From Pseudanabaena sp. Salubria-1 (lineage in GTDB: Bacteria > Cyanobacteriota > Cyanobacteriia > Pseudanabaenales > Pseudanabaenaceae), in the NCBI GenBank assembly GCA_023336205.1, contig JALQCR010000010.1, forward strand, positions 1 through 64,000: DNA of 64,000 nt, given 5' to 3'. How positions within the stretch are numbered: position 1 is the stretch's first letter; each line of letters begins with the position of its first letter. Shown here piece after piece: positions 7,394-16,851 of the stretch. The position numbers and the translations under genes were made by a program. Under the pieces are notes generated by a model. It did no database searches, was not told the origin of the DNA, and saw only the letters and a list, made by a program, of their open reading frames with translations.

Positions 7394-9721
7394 TTACAAA
7401 ATATGTCCCATACGTTTGGGAATTGCCTCATTAAAGTTTTTGGTGATTTGCGATAAAGATACAGAAATCGTCTTCTCTCCACCAACAATAATCTCTAAGT
7501 CGCTTGCAGCATCGCTGACAGTACCAATATGTTGCCAACTATTATCCAATTGACTGGTGAGATAGGTTTCCCATTTAGTGCGATCGCATTCTTTCACGGA
7601 TACCACTATTCTACTCGCGCCTTCACCAAAGAGAAGTTGAGTGAGATGATTGCCTTCAGGATTGGCTAGTTTGATTTGAGCGGTGAGTTTGCCAGAGATG
7701 CATGATTCTGCGATCGCGACAGCAAGTCCACCATCAGAACAATCATGGGCTGACTGGACTAAACCTTGAGTAATACCTTGACGACAAGCAAATTGAACTT
7801 TTCGTTCTAGCTCAAAATCCACGGGTTGCGGATGACCTGTCACCGCACCAATAACTGAGGCGAGGTATTCAGAACCAGCCAAACTGGCGCGATCGCTACC
7901 GAGTAGATAAATCGCATCACCGACCGCTTTCCAACCCTGCCCAACAACCTTAGTTACGTCTTCGACTAATCCCACCATACCGATTACAGGTGTAGGATAA
8001 ATTGGCTGAGAATTACCCTCTGCATCGATAGTTTCGTTGTAGAGCGAAACATTCCCGCCAGTAACAGGAGTTGATAACTCGCGACAAGCATCGGCAATTC
8101 CACGACATGCTTCGTGAAGTTGCCAATAACCGATCGCATTTTCAGGACTACCAAAGTTTAAATTATCGGTTACGGATAGAGGCTCAGATCCAACACAGGA
8201 CAAGTTTCGTGCCGCTTCAGCAACAGCAAGTTTTGCACCTTCGTAAGGATCGAGGTAGACATAACGGGCATTACAATCGACTGTGGCAGCAACCCCGACA
8301 AGAGAATCAATTTGAGCTTCTGTCGTTCCTAGTTCGCCAACACCAAAGCCTTGACTGCGTAAGCGAATTACCGCCGCATCGGCTCCCCCTGGGAAGATGA
8401 CTGTATTATTTTGAACTTGATGATCGTATTGGCGATAGACCCATGCTTTGGATGCGATCGCAGGCGTATCTAGCAATTGTAAAAGTGCATCATTGGGAGT
8501 AATGGATGGGAAATCTGCGATCGCGGCTTTCTCATCCCAAGCCCAAGCTTTCTTGGCATAATCAGGGGTGTCAGCCAACTGACGATGATAAATTGGTGTG
8601 TTATCTGCTAAAGCTGTCGCAGGAATCTCCGCCGCAACTTCACCATGCCAGAGAATTCGCACAATTGGCTCGGCAAGAACTTCTCCCGCCACAACGGCAT
8701 GAAGTCCCCACCGCTCGAAAATTTCAATGAGTTCTGCTTCTCTTCCTTTATGAGCAACAAAGAGCATTCTTTCCTGCGATTCAGACAGCAAATATTCATA
8801 GGGAGTCATTCCCGTTTCTCTAGCAGGAATCTTGTCCAAATCGAGAACAACCCCAACGCCACCTTTCGCCGCCATTTCAGAAGTTGAACAAGTTAAACCT
8901 GCCGCACCCATGTCTTGCGCCGCCACAACTGCGCCTGTTTTGAAAGCTTCCAAACAAGCTTCTACTAAAGATTTCTCTAAGAATGGATCGCCCACTTGTA
9001 CTGCCGAACGACTCTGTTCTGACTTGTCTGAGATCTCAGTACTAGCGAAACTTGCGCCCTTCATGCCATCACGTCCCGTGGTGGAGCCAACATAGATTAC
9101 AGGGTTCCCAGTCCCAGAAGCGCCCGATTTGACAATTTCTTTGGTTTCCATAATCCCGATCGCCATTGCATTGACGAGCGGATTACGATTATAGGCTTTA
9201 TCAAAATAAACTTCCCCACCAACGGTAGGGACACCAATACAGTTGCCGTAACCCGCGATACCATTGACAATGCCATTGACTCGACTCCTCACCCAAGGAT
9301 CGGAAAGTTCACCAAAACGTAATGAGTTGAGAATTGCGACAGGACGGGCTCCCATCGTAAAAATATCTCGTAAAATACCGCCTACGCCTGTTGCTGCACC
9401 TTGGTAGGGCTCGACTGCTGACGGGCGATTATGACTTTCGATCTTGAAACTGATGGCAATATCATCGGTAATCTTGACTACACCTGCATTTTCTCCAGGA
9501 CCTACCAGAATGCGATCGCCTGTGGTCGGAAATTGCTTAAGTAAAGGGCGCGAGTTTTTGTAGCAGCAATGCTCTGACCACATTACGCCAAACATCCCCA
9601 ATTCGGCTTTGTTGGGTTCGCGATTTAGGCGATCGCAAATCATCTGATACTCATCAAGGGTCAAACCCTCAGATTTAATTTCGGCTGGGGAAAATTTGAG
9701 TGTTGTGGTATCGGCGGTCAT
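7394..9721 (-). CDS. purL: Phosphoribosylformylglycinamidine synthase subunit PurL
   Basis: The ATP-dependent subunit that makes FGAM from FGAR in purine synthesis; it works with PurQ (glutaminase) and PurS. The 775 residues fit the small PurL type without a glutaminase domain. Signatures include [14 protein letters not shown] near residue 48, [11 protein letters not shown] near 73, [27 protein letters not shown] near 92-118, and the second AIRS-like half with [15 protein letters not shown] near 650. The region coding residues about 25-40 is duplicated, with 43 of 45 bases identical, at 13116-13160. An inserted two-gene module now lies 72 bp upstream, so the original purL promoter context may have been replaced. 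Confidence 0.97.
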   Translation of the reverse strand: MTADTTTLKFSPAEIKSEGLTLDEYQMICDRLNREPNKAELGMFGVMWSEHCCYKNSRPLLKQFPTTGDRILVGPGENAGVVKITDDIAISFKIESHNRPSAVEPYQGAATGVGGILRDIFTMGARPVAILNSLRFGELSDPWVRSRVNGIVNGIAGYGNCIGVPTVGGEVYFDKAYNRNPLVNAMAIGIMETKEIVKSGASGTGNPVIYVGSTTGRDGMKGASFASTEISDKSEQSRSAVQVGDPFLEKSLVEACLEAFKTGAVVAAQDMGAAGLTCSTSEMAAKGGVGVVLDLDKIPARETGMTPYEYLLSESQERMLFVAHKGREAELIEIFERWGLHAVVAGEVLAEPIVRILWHGEVAAEIPATALADNTPIYHRQLADTPDYAKKAWAWDEKAAIADFPSITPNDALLQLLDTPAIASKAWVYRQYDHQVQNNTVIFPGGADAAVIRLRSQGFGVGELGTTEAQIDSLVGVAATVDCNARYVYLDPYEGAKLAVAEAARNLSCVGSEPLSVTDNLNFGSPENAIGYWQLHEACRGIADACRELSTPVTGGNVSLYNETIDAEGNSQPIYPTPVIGMVGLVEDVTKVVGQGWKAVGDAIYLLGSDRASLAGSEYLASVIGAVTGHPQPVDFELERKVQFACRQGITQGLVQSAHDCSDGGLAVAIAESCISGKLTAQIKLANPEGNHLTQLLFGEGASRIVVSVKECDRTKWETYLTSQLDNSWQHIGTVSDAASDLEIIVGGEKTISVSLSQITKNFNEAIPKRMGHIL
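9603..9647 (+). repeat. 45-bp direct repeat, copy inside purL
   Basis: Bases 9603-9647, within the 5' end of purL, match 13116-13160 at 43 of 45 positions in the same orientation. The two copies bracket the NTPase/HEPN-like gene pair like an att-site duplication. Confidence 0.85.
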
Positions 9722-9793
9722 AATTAATTAATGTGCGACAGGATGTTGACTGGCATTGACAATCTTATCGCAATAATATCTACATCGGTATCC

Positions 9794-12589
9794 TCACAGT
9801 ACCCCAATACCCAGTGCCTTTCTTTTCAAAACTAATACACGAGGTCTTGCGCCTGTCGCCAAGGTAAACTTTAAACCAGCACGAAAAATTTCTGGCATAT
9901 AGTAGCGTGCATTATCATCTATAGCCCGATCTTCGTAAATAACACCCATCGCTACAAGCATCCTAATAGTTGCAGGTTCTAATCCTAAATCTTGGGACTG
10001 GAAAGGGATACGTTTCTGGTCTTGTGGATAGCTATCAACTTTCTCAACCCAATTTTTAAATTCAGGGTACTCTTCCTTCGCTTCACTTACCTTTTTTTCA
10101 CTACATGGATCTAGTGCGCGACGAATTGCTTGAGGAGGAAGAAGCCGACTTGAAGACCATTTATCGAATTGTATTTCTTTAGATCGATCTACAGTTATGT
10201 CAGCAGCATGAAACAATAACCTAACAATATCCCTAGCTTGAAGTCTTCCGTTAAAATCAGTTAATGCAGCAAATACCCAACTGGCTGTCCGAGCTTCGTT
10301 GACTCCACCTAATTTCTCACCCCACAATTTTTCAAGTTGTTTAACTAATTCTTCTCTGCCTAGACTGTCAACTTTATCTTCTTTATCTTTTCTATCATCT
10401 ATCGTACCAATTACGTCACCCTGAATACATACCCAATAAACCAATTTCAGGAATGAGTCCACATCCCAAGATAAATCATAAGAACTATAAAGACTTTCAA
10501 ATTGACCTACGTTTTGAGTAATTGCATATCTTAGGAAATCGCGACGCAACAAAACTATTAAACCTAGATGAGCTTGTCGAATTTCTGAAAGCCTATCATT
10601 TGGTAAATTAATTAAAGCTCTCAATGCAATTTTTTGATTTTCATCAGAAGCAGCTTCTTGAAAAATATCTTCTAATCCATCAAACAACAGAATAATACGA
10701 ATTCGCTTGTTTTTTAGATAATTATTGATTTCTTGTATACTAATTTCAGATTCTTTTTCAACTAAAATACCCAAAGATCTAGCAATTTCATTAATCCAGA
10801 ATTTTGTCCATTCCAGTTCATTTAAATTGTTATTTAAAGATTCTTGAATTCTGTCTACATATTCAGAATGAAAAAATTCGGGCATATCTTTATCAAAGAT
10901 CAATCTGACTTCCCCTCTTGCAGTTTCAATAATACTCTGAGCATTGTCTTGCAGGTTTTTTGATTGAAGAAATGGGAAAATATATGTTCTAGATTCAAAT
11001 TTTTCTTTTAAAGCAATCCGAAGAAAATCTTCCCAATACTTTAACCTTGATAACTGCACATATATAAAAGTTTTACCAGCGCCTTTTGCTCCTATCGAGA
11101 CTATTCGAGGCAAAGTAACCCGAAAGTTAGTCGCTAAGTTTTTAAGAGTTTCCGTAATTAGCAAGCCTTCTCCTTTTCCTTTTTCCGCAAATTCGTACTG
11201 CTGGCATACTTCTCTAAATCTCCGAACTTGATTAAGTAAAACCGATGAGTTATCAGCTTCAGAAGTAAGATTTATTGCTATTTCTCCTTTACCAGATTCA
11301 TTTAACTGAGATACTGCCCATTCTTTAGCAAATCGTGCAATTTCAGATGTAGTAGATAGCTTTAGTCTTGCATCTTCCCAATTATTAATGTAGAGTATCT
11401 CCTGCAAGAAATCAGTTTCTTTAATTTCTAAGCGCGTTGAAGAATCATCTGCAAAAGTATCTTGAGCATACGCAGTTCTAAATTTGACCAAAATGTCGTC
11501 AAATTCCGACAATTTTTTCATCTCTGGAGTCAAGAAACTGATTACGACAGTGGGATCAAAATATTTACCATTTTCAACATCTTCCTGAGATGGAGCAATT
11601 CGACTTACTTGTTTTAGAACAAGCTCTAAGCCAGATGCTGATTGTGTTGACGCTGTAGTGACAAAGAAACGCTGAACTCTGGGATCAAAAATGAGTGGGC
11701 TTGAAATTTCACTAAGCCCAGCCCGAAGATCAACAATTACATAATCTGCTTTTAAAACTTTTCCTAATTGATGAATGGCATCACTAAAAGTCCACACATT
11801 TCCAAGACTTCGTGTTAAATTCTCAGGTAAAATTGGCGTATCAAGTAACTGTTCATCACTTAAACAAGCAGGTAAAAAATAGGAAATAGATTCTCCTTCG
11901 TGTTTAGGGGATTTGGATTTCTTGACTTCTCTTGCAAATATCTCTAGTGTTTCTTGCTTTGGTAAAGGTGAATAGTGATAAGCCTCAAGAAAATCAAGAA
12001 ATGAAACTGCTGGTTGCTGTTTTTCTAACCTATTCCAATAAGTTAGTCCTGGAGCTTCTAAATCAGCATCAATAACCAAAACCGTTATCGGTTGATTAAT
12101 TTCTTTTGCACGTTCTAATAATGCAAATAGATATGCCGCCAAGTGTGTTGTTCTTCCGACACCTCCCTTAAAGGAATGAAAAGCAACCAATGAGGGAGAG
12201 TCTTTTTTATATGGTTCTGGTAGTAAGTCTTTATGTAAATCTTTAGGTTCATCAGAATCACCACCAATATAAGCAATTTCTTCCCAAAAAGGTCGAATGG
12301 GTATTTGCCTATCTGTATTTAATTTTTCTATCAAAAACTCTACAGGTAAAACTGAATTACCAAGATCTAATTGAATGAATTGATTTTCATTTTGATACCA
12401 TTCTCCGAACCAATTCTGTAATTCAGCCTCCACTGCTAATTGATTTTCTTCACTAAATAGGCTTATTTCTATAGCATCTGAAAAACAATTAATTGAATTA
12501 ACACCTGCTGGAAGTTGTCTCCCATAAGCAGTTTTTGTCCTAATGAGCCTTCTGATATCTAGCCAAGTTAAAAATCTTAAAGATCTCAT
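9794..12589 (-). CDS. KGGVGR-type ParA-like ATPase fused to a STAND-like P-loop NTPase
   Basis: A 931-residue protein with two NTPase modules. After an N-terminal region (1-110, TWLDIRRLIRTKTAYGRQLP...), residues ~133-330 form a ParA/MinD-type SIMIBI ATPase with a variant deviant Walker A FKGGVGRTT near 139. The usual KGGxGKT lysine is replaced by arginine. VLVIDADLEAPG near 170 and DYVIVDLRAG near 280 follow. A second P-loop, GAKGAGKTF near 500, with Walker B IRIILLFDGLEDIF near 630 and an arginine-finger-like VLLRRDF, looks like a STAND/AAA module; the last 200 residues resemble a winged-helix tail. No membrane segment. KGGVGR ATPases are known from predicted prokaryotic conflict systems. 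It starts 2 bp after the HEPN-like gene, with a ribosome site (CAGGAG) inside that gene's end. No HIP1 site occurs in its 2.8 kb, unlike its neighbours. The defence role is inferred. Confidence 0.8.
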   Translation of the reverse strand: MRSLRFLTWLDIRRLIRTKTAYGRQLPAGVNSINCFSDAIEISLFSEENQLAVEAELQNWFGEWYQNENQFIQLDLGNSVLPVEFLIEKLNTDRQIPIRPFWEEIAYIGGDSDEPKDLHKDLLPEPYKKDSPSLVAFHSFKGGVGRTTHLAAYLFALLERAKEINQPITVLVIDADLEAPGLTYWNRLEKQQPAVSFLDFLEAYHYSPLPKQETLEIFAREVKKSKSPKHEGESISYFLPACLSDEQLLDTPILPENLTRSLGNVWTFSDAIHQLGKVLKADYVIVDLRAGLSEISSPLIFDPRVQRFFVTTASTQSASGLELVLKQVSRIAPSQEDVENGKYFDPTVVISFLTPEMKKLSEFDDILVKFRTAYAQDTFADDSSTRLEIKETDFLQEILYINNWEDARLKLSTTSEIARFAKEWAVSQLNESGKGEIAINLTSEADNSSVLLNQVRRFREVCQQYEFAEKGKGEGLLITETLKNLATNFRVTLPRIVSIGAKGAGKTFIYVQLSRLKYWEDFLRIALKEKFESRTYIFPFLQSKNLQDNAQSIIETARGEVRLIFDKDMPEFFHSEYVDRIQESLNNNLNELEWTKFWINEIARSLGILVEKESEISIQEINNYLKNKRIRIILLFDGLEDIFQEAASDENQKIALRALINLPNDRLSEIRQAHLGLIVLLRRDFLRYAITQNVGQFESLYSSYDLSWDVDSFLKLVYWVCIQGDVIGTIDDRKDKEDKVDSLGREELVKQLEKLWGEKLGGVNEARTASWVFAALTDFNGRLQARDIVRLLFHAADITVDRSKEIQFDKWSSSRLLPPQAIRRALDPCSEKKVSEAKEEYPEFKNWVEKVDSYPQDQKRIPFQSQDLGLEPATIRMLVAMGVIYEDRAIDDNARYYMPEIFRAGLKFTLATGARPRVLVLKRKALGIGVL

Positions 12590-12591
12590 AG

Positions 12592-13050
12592 CTATAACTC
12601 CTGTTTAATCCATTCTGATATTTTAAGCAAGCACTTTTCTAAATCTTCATCTGTTGCATCAACTAAACCACGATTTTGATTTTTGATGTTAGCAACCTTC
12701 CCTCCATAACGCCACATTTGGTTGATTTCCCCACAGTTGATCGTTCGTTTGAATGTCATGCTAATTTCAGGAGGGAGCTTAAGGTCATGACCAGCACACA
12801 ATGCGTCCAAAAGTTTATTTATGTTGTGTCCATCCTTGCCAGAACCTTTAATAAGTGCAATAAGTGATGCACAATCTTCTGTGTTGTTTGCGGATTCCCT
12901 TTTCATCAAAGTTGCTTTCAGACCACATTCAGTTGAGTAGAACAAAAGCAATCTATGTGCATTGGTATATGACGGTTGTAGCTTTTTATAAGCTTCAAAG
13001 TTATGCTTCCAAGCATTTTTCATTTCGCGATCGCTAAAGTGTACTGGCAT
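12592..13050 (-). CDS. HEPN-like small protein, partner of the KGGVGR NTPase
   Basis: A 152-residue all-helical-looking protein. The segment LLLFYSTECGLKATLMKR (near residues 34-51) and the later HNINKLLDAL (near 74) resemble the helix pair of HEPN-type proteins, in which FY-x-ECGLKA and a downstream H-x-L-x-x-L are common. A classical Rx4-6H RNase motif is not evident, so it may be a non-catalytic or divergent member. It is the first gene of a two-gene operon (2-bp gap to the NTPase). In defence loci, HEPN proteins act as RNase effectors or regulators next to NTPases; here that is inference by analogy. Alternative: a regulatory subunit unrelated to HEPN. Confidence 0.6.
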   Translation of the reverse strand: MPVHFSDREMKNAWKHNFEAYKKLQPSYTNAHRLLLFYSTECGLKATLMKRESANNTEDCASLIALIKGSGKDGHNINKLLDALCAGHDLKLPPEISMTFKRTINCGEINQMWRYGGKVANIKNQNRGLVDATDEDLEKCLLKISEWIKQEL

Positions 13051-13115
13051 AAATAAGTGCTTTTGTGTTGCCTTACTATATATTAAACGAAATAAAACGA
13101 AATAAATTTTTCTTC

Positions 13116-13160
13116 TCGGCTTTGTTGGGTTCGCGATTTAGCCGATCGCAAATTATCTGA
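13116..13160 (+). repeat. 45-bp direct repeat, distal purL-like copy
   Basis: Matches 9603-9647 (codons ~25-40 of purL) with two mismatches. It sits just outside the HEPN-like gene, in noncoding sequence. A few more bases (GAGTAT) of purL-like sequence may continue beyond it with a small insertion. It is either the old purL 5' end left behind by an insertion or the distal att site of an element. Confidence 0.85.
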
Positions 13161-13211
13161 AGCAATACTCCTTTTTTTGTGGGTTGTAGCGCGATCGCAC
13201 CACCAATTATT

Positions 13212-13254
13212 ACAAGTTATAAGGGGACGCAAAGCGCCTCATCCTATAACTTGT
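13212..13254. terminator. Hairpin terminator after the CheW-like gene
   Basis: Imperfect long stem (ACAAGTTATA outer arm) with GACGCAAAGCGCC at the tip, immediately beyond the stop of the last gene of the chemosensory cluster. Confidence 0.7.
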
Positions 13255-13258
13255 TGGT

Positions 13259-13774
13259 CTATTTATTCTTTTTTAAGGCAGTTGAAATAAGGCGATCGCT
13301 ATTGATCTCAAATAAAGAAGGGAGATCCTTAGAAGGAAGAGTCATAGAGCTAATAAAGTCAACTTTCCATCGCTCACTATAGGTTGGAGGAAGCGGGACA
13401 ATTTGATCTTGAGCGACTCTTTGCAGGGCAGGTTGAGAATTACTAAGTATGCCAATTAAATCCTCGTTTTGGTTGCAAACAATTATCAAGGAAGGTCTTG
13501 AAGATACAGATGCCCCATTAACAACTAGCTGCGGAATATCACTTACTTGTACTTTAGTTTGACCAAATAGTATTTTTCCAAGATCGATCAGCGGCACACT
13601 TTTTCCTGCAAGGGTAATCCTAGGAATATGTTTCTCAAGAGGGATTACTCGATATATGGATTCAATTGGCAGAATAAACCAAGCAAGACGTAAGCGAAAA
13701 GCAACATATTGCTTTCCGATATCAGGACGAAGTTCTGAAAGTCGTTGCGATCGCAGAGAAGAAATGGCTGGCAT
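13259..13774 (-). CDS. CheW-like adaptor, distal gene of the chemosensory cluster
   Basis: A 171-residue protein with a CheW-type fold: GKQYVAFRLRLAWFILPIESIYRVIPL near residues 20-46, then PRITLAGKSVPLIDLGKILFG near 50-71, and a second half with PSLIIVCNQNEDLIGIL. CheW couples receptors to the CheA kinase. It is more divergent than the CheW at 20492, and a hairpin lies between it and cheA, so it may have its own expression level. It is the last gene of the minus-strand cluster. Confidence 0.8.
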   Translation of the reverse strand: MPAISSLRSQRLSELRPDIGKQYVAFRLRLAWFILPIESIYRVIPLEKHIPRITLAGKSVPLIDLGKILFGQTKVQVSDIPQLVVNGASVSSRPSLIIVCNQNEDLIGILSNSQPALQRVAQDQIVPLPPTYSERWKVDFISSMTLPSKDLPSLFEINSDRLISTALKKNK

Positions 13775-13807
13775 AATTTGATAATTCGTAATTAAAGAAC
13801 CAGATAT

Positions 13808-13846
13808 AAAATCTGCACCGCCCGCTACGCGGGCGGTGCAGATTTT
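13808..13846. terminator. Hairpin after the cheA-type gene
   Basis: Perfect 18-bp GC-rich stem (AAAATCTGCACCGCCCGC) with a TAC loop, 3 bp beyond the stop of the hybrid kinase gene. It may attenuate transcription into the downstream CheW-like gene. Confidence 0.85.
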
Positions 13847-13849
13847 ATT

Positions 13850-16786
13850 TTAGCTATTTACAAGTTGAGAGAGCGTTTGTAGAAGTTCATTATCTTTAAA
13901 TGGCTTGGCAAAATATGCAGAAGCTCCTAGACGCATTGCTAAATCTCGATGTTTTGCACCGCTTCGAGATGTAAGCATCATCACAGGGATATTTTTGCAA
14001 TTATTATCGCCACGAGATTGTACTAAGAAGCCAAATCCGTCTAACCGAGGCATTTCAATGTCACAGATTACGGCTTTGACTCTAGAGTTTTTCGGTAATG
14101 TTTGCAATTTTTGTAGTTTCTCCATTGCTTCTAGTCCATCTTTAGCTTGTTCCACTCGATAGCCAGACTTCTCTAAGGTCATCGCTAAAAACCTCCGTAC
14201 ATTAATTGAATCATCAACGATCAGTACGGTAACTCGTTGATCGCCTCGCTCAGACGGCAAGGTGAGTGTTTTACTAGGAGGTGCATCAATATCGGCAATT
14301 GACCAAGTTAATAGGCTATCAATATCTACCAATGGCACAAGCTTACCACCACCTAAAATTGCGCAACCCATAAACCCAGTCGGCATAGGGATCGGACTTT
14401 GCAAGCCACGAATGGTTACTTCCTGCTCACCCCAATAGCGCTCCACTTGCAATCCGAAAGGGACGTTATTGCGCGTAACAACTAACATTAAAGGCTCGTC
14501 TACAATCGGGCGGTTTTCAGTTTCAATTTGAAATTGCGGACGCGAAAAGTGGAGGCGATCGCCTAATTTTAATAAAGGTACTGAATATCCTTGCCAATCC
14601 AACGCTTCTTGATTGGCGACGGTATAGATCGAAGTGTCTTTAATTAAGAGAATTTCTTCAACAGCACTAGTGAGAATTGCCATCTGCAAACCATTGCTTT
14701 CAAATAAAAGCACTCGCGCAATTGAGAGAGATACTGGCACTGTCAAGACAAAAGTTGTTCCTTGTCCAGATTCTGTTTCGACACGAACGCTGCCACCAAT
14801 CACATTCAAATTAGATCGCACCACATCCATACCAACGCCACGACCTGAAAGCTCAGTCACGCGATCGGCGGTACTAAATCCTGCTTCAAAAATTAACTCT
14901 AGTAGTTCAGTCTCACTAGAGCCATCAAGATCGCTCTCACTTAATCCCATCTGCAAAGCGCGATCGCGTAGCTTGGTGAAATTAATACCATTGCCATCAT
15001 CACTGACAGTGATTACTGTTTGGTTACCACGATAACCTGCGGCAATTTCGATCTTGCCTTTTGGCGATTTACCCTGAGCTATTCGGGATTCAGGTGTTTC
15101 AATACCATGATCAAACGCATTGCGAATCAGATGTAAAAGCGGATCTTCTAAAACTTCTAAAACCGATCGCTCAACTAAAGTCGAACTCCCACGCACGATA
15201 AGTTCAACCTGTTTGCCATGGGTCAAAGATAAATCTCGTAGCAAACGGGGGAATCGCCCTAAAACTTCACTGAGCATTCGCATTCTGGCTTGCTCGATCG
15301 CAGTTTGCATTTGCCGAGAAGCCCGTCCCAGCTCACGCTCAGTCCCCTCAGTATCAGTTAAAGCGGTTTCCAAATCGCTAGAAACTTCTTGTAACTGCAC
15401 CACACTATCCATGATTTCCCGTGATAGTACATGTAACTCGCTATAGGAGTCCATTTCTAATAAATCAAAGCGACTAGCATAGGGGAGAAATGTTGTGCTG
15501 CTTGGATCTTGATTGGTAAAGCGATCGCCTTTAATATTGCCTTTAATACTGGTCGAGGTTTCGGTCGCCATTACTGCATTAATAGGAATAAATGGCTCAG
15601 AGGAAGTTGCCACGCGATCATATGCATCTCTTAATTGAGCATTAGATTGCTCTAAGCCATGCATTCTTGTATTTAAGAGTTGCACTAGATCGCGCATTCG
15701 TTTTAGTTGCATCCGTAGTCCGCTACGTTCGGCATTTAACTCACCAAAGCGATCGCTAAGGGTCTCAAGCTGGCGAAGAGGAACACGAATCGTAGCATCT
15801 AGATTTTGGTCAGGTTTAGCAGTATCGTCAATAGGAATATCATTAGATATATCGTTGTCAAGGCTTAAATCTTGAATTTCTTCTAGAGATGTTGCAGATT
15901 TTTCTAGTTTAGTTGTTTGATCTTCTTGCCAAAAACTACTATCTAATAATTGAACATTAGAGTCTATTTGGCTAGGGGAATTAATAGCCCCTGCAACTGA
16001 ATCCAAAAAGAAGGCTACCTCAAAATGTTCTGGTAAAGCCTGAAATTGACTAACCAAAACAAGGGCTTGCGATCGTCGCCAAGCTTCCAGCGCAGCCGTT
16101 GTCACTTCGCGAAGACTATGTTCTTTTGATTCTAAAGCGGCACTAATCTCTGCACAAAGACTGCTAAATGCAGGAAGCTCTAACATTTCTCCTAAGCAGC
16201 CAAATTCTTGACTGGTGAGCTCAAACTCTTCCCTCAGCACCTGAGAGTTTTGATCAGCTAGGACAGTAGTCAATCTCTCCAAACAAGCATCTACTTCAGT
16301 TGAAAACATGAGGACACGCATATCCTCACCTGCTTCTTCAGATAGTAGATTCGCTTCATCTTGTGCTGTTAGCTCACCTAAAATTGTGCGCAAATGAGTA
16401 AAGGGAGGATTAGCAAATTCTCGTAACCAATTATCATCGGGAGTTCTTCGCTGCTTATGAATATTAGCAGTTTCTCTCATGTTGTCGATCGCACTAAGGA
16501 ATAGGCTTTCGATCTCAGGAGTCGTGTTTTTGTTACCAGCTTGTAAAATCTTAAAAAAGTCTTCTAGTTGGTGAGCGAGTTCGCTGAGAGCCGTAAAGCC
16601 CATCATCCCCGCGCCACCTTTCATCGAGTGGGCTGCCCGTAAAACCTTATCGAGGGCAGATCGCTGCAACCCGCGATCGCTTAAGCCAATGATTTCTGTT
16701 TCTATATCCGCCAAAAAATCTTTAACTTCGTCGAGAAATAGCAATCGAACTTCCCATTCGCGATCGCTTAATGTATTAGTTGCCAT
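13850..16786 (-). CDS. CheA-type hybrid histidine kinase (PixL/PilL-like)
   Basis: A 978-residue kinase that phosphorylates CheY-like regulators on signals from the methyl-accepting receptor. Domain order: HPt (phospho-acceptor His in LRAAHSMKGGAGMMG near residue 52), long linker, dimerisation region (~325-480), ATPase domain (HLIRNAFDHGIETPE near 550, DDGNGI near 600, GRGVGMDVVRSN near 650), CheW-like domain (~700-830), and a C-terminal receiver (VLIVDDSINVRRFL near 855, phosphorylated Asp in ICDIEMPRLDG). This CheA-CheY fusion is typical of the Pix/Pil loci that control type IV pilus phototaxis in cyanobacteria. The gene is intact, but it lies downstream of two insertion sequences and may be expressed poorly. 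Confidence 0.93.
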   Translation of the reverse strand: MATNTLSDREWEVRLLFLDEVKDFLADIETEIIGLSDRGLQRSALDKVLRAAHSMKGGAGMMGFTALSELAHQLEDFFKILQAGNKNTTPEIESLFLSAIDNMRETANIHKQRRTPDDNWLREFANPPFTHLRTILGELTAQDEANLLSEEAGEDMRVLMFSTEVDACLERLTTVLADQNSQVLREEFELTSQEFGCLGEMLELPAFSSLCAEISAALESKEHSLREVTTAALEAWRRSQALVLVSQFQALPEHFEVAFFLDSVAGAINSPSQIDSNVQLLDSSFWQEDQTTKLEKSATSLEEIQDLSLDNDISNDIPIDDTAKPDQNLDATIRVPLRQLETLSDRFGELNAERSGLRMQLKRMRDLVQLLNTRMHGLEQSNAQLRDAYDRVATSSEPFIPINAVMATETSTSIKGNIKGDRFTNQDPSSTTFLPYASRFDLLEMDSYSELHVLSREIMDSVVQLQEVSSDLETALTDTEGTERELGRASRQMQTAIEQARMRMLSEVLGRFPRLLRDLSLTHGKQVELIVRGSSTLVERSVLEVLEDPLLHLIRNAFDHGIETPESRIAQGKSPKGKIEIAAGYRGNQTVITVSDDGNGINFTKLRDRALQMGLSESDLDGSSETELLELIFEAGFSTADRVTELSGRGVGMDVVRSNLNVIGGSVRVETESGQGTTFVLTVPVSLSIARVLLFESNGLQMAILTSAVEEILLIKDTSIYTVANQEALDWQGYSVPLLKLGDRLHFSRPQFQIETENRPIVDEPLMLVVTRNNVPFGLQVERYWGEQEVTIRGLQSPIPMPTGFMGCAILGGGKLVPLVDIDSLLTWSIADIDAPPSKTLTLPSERGDQRVTVLIVDDSINVRRFLAMTLEKSGYRVEQAKDGLEAMEKLQKLQTLPKNSRVKAVICDIEMPRLDGFGFLVQSRGDNNCKNIPVMMLTSRSGAKHRDLAMRLGASAYFAKPFKDNELLQTLSQLVNS

Positions 16787-16813
16787 ATCGACCTCTACTA
16801 ATTTTAAAAATTA

Positions 16814-16851
16814 TTTTTGAACCCTGAGCTTTGCACAACAGGGTTCAAAAA
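16814..16851. terminator. Hairpin between receptor gene and cheA-type gene
   Basis: A 13-bp stem (TTTTTGAACCCTG) with a 12-base loop directly after the stop of the receptor gene. It could limit readthrough into the kinase gene. Confidence 0.7.

Noticed and set aside
9603..13160. Integrative element with its own integrase
   Set aside because: The direct repeats resemble att sites but no integrase or recombinase gene lies between them, so I do not call a complete element.
14634..15446. Two + strand frames inside the CheA-type gene
   Set aside because: Antisense to the conserved kinase core, low complexity Ser/Arg composition typical of shadows.
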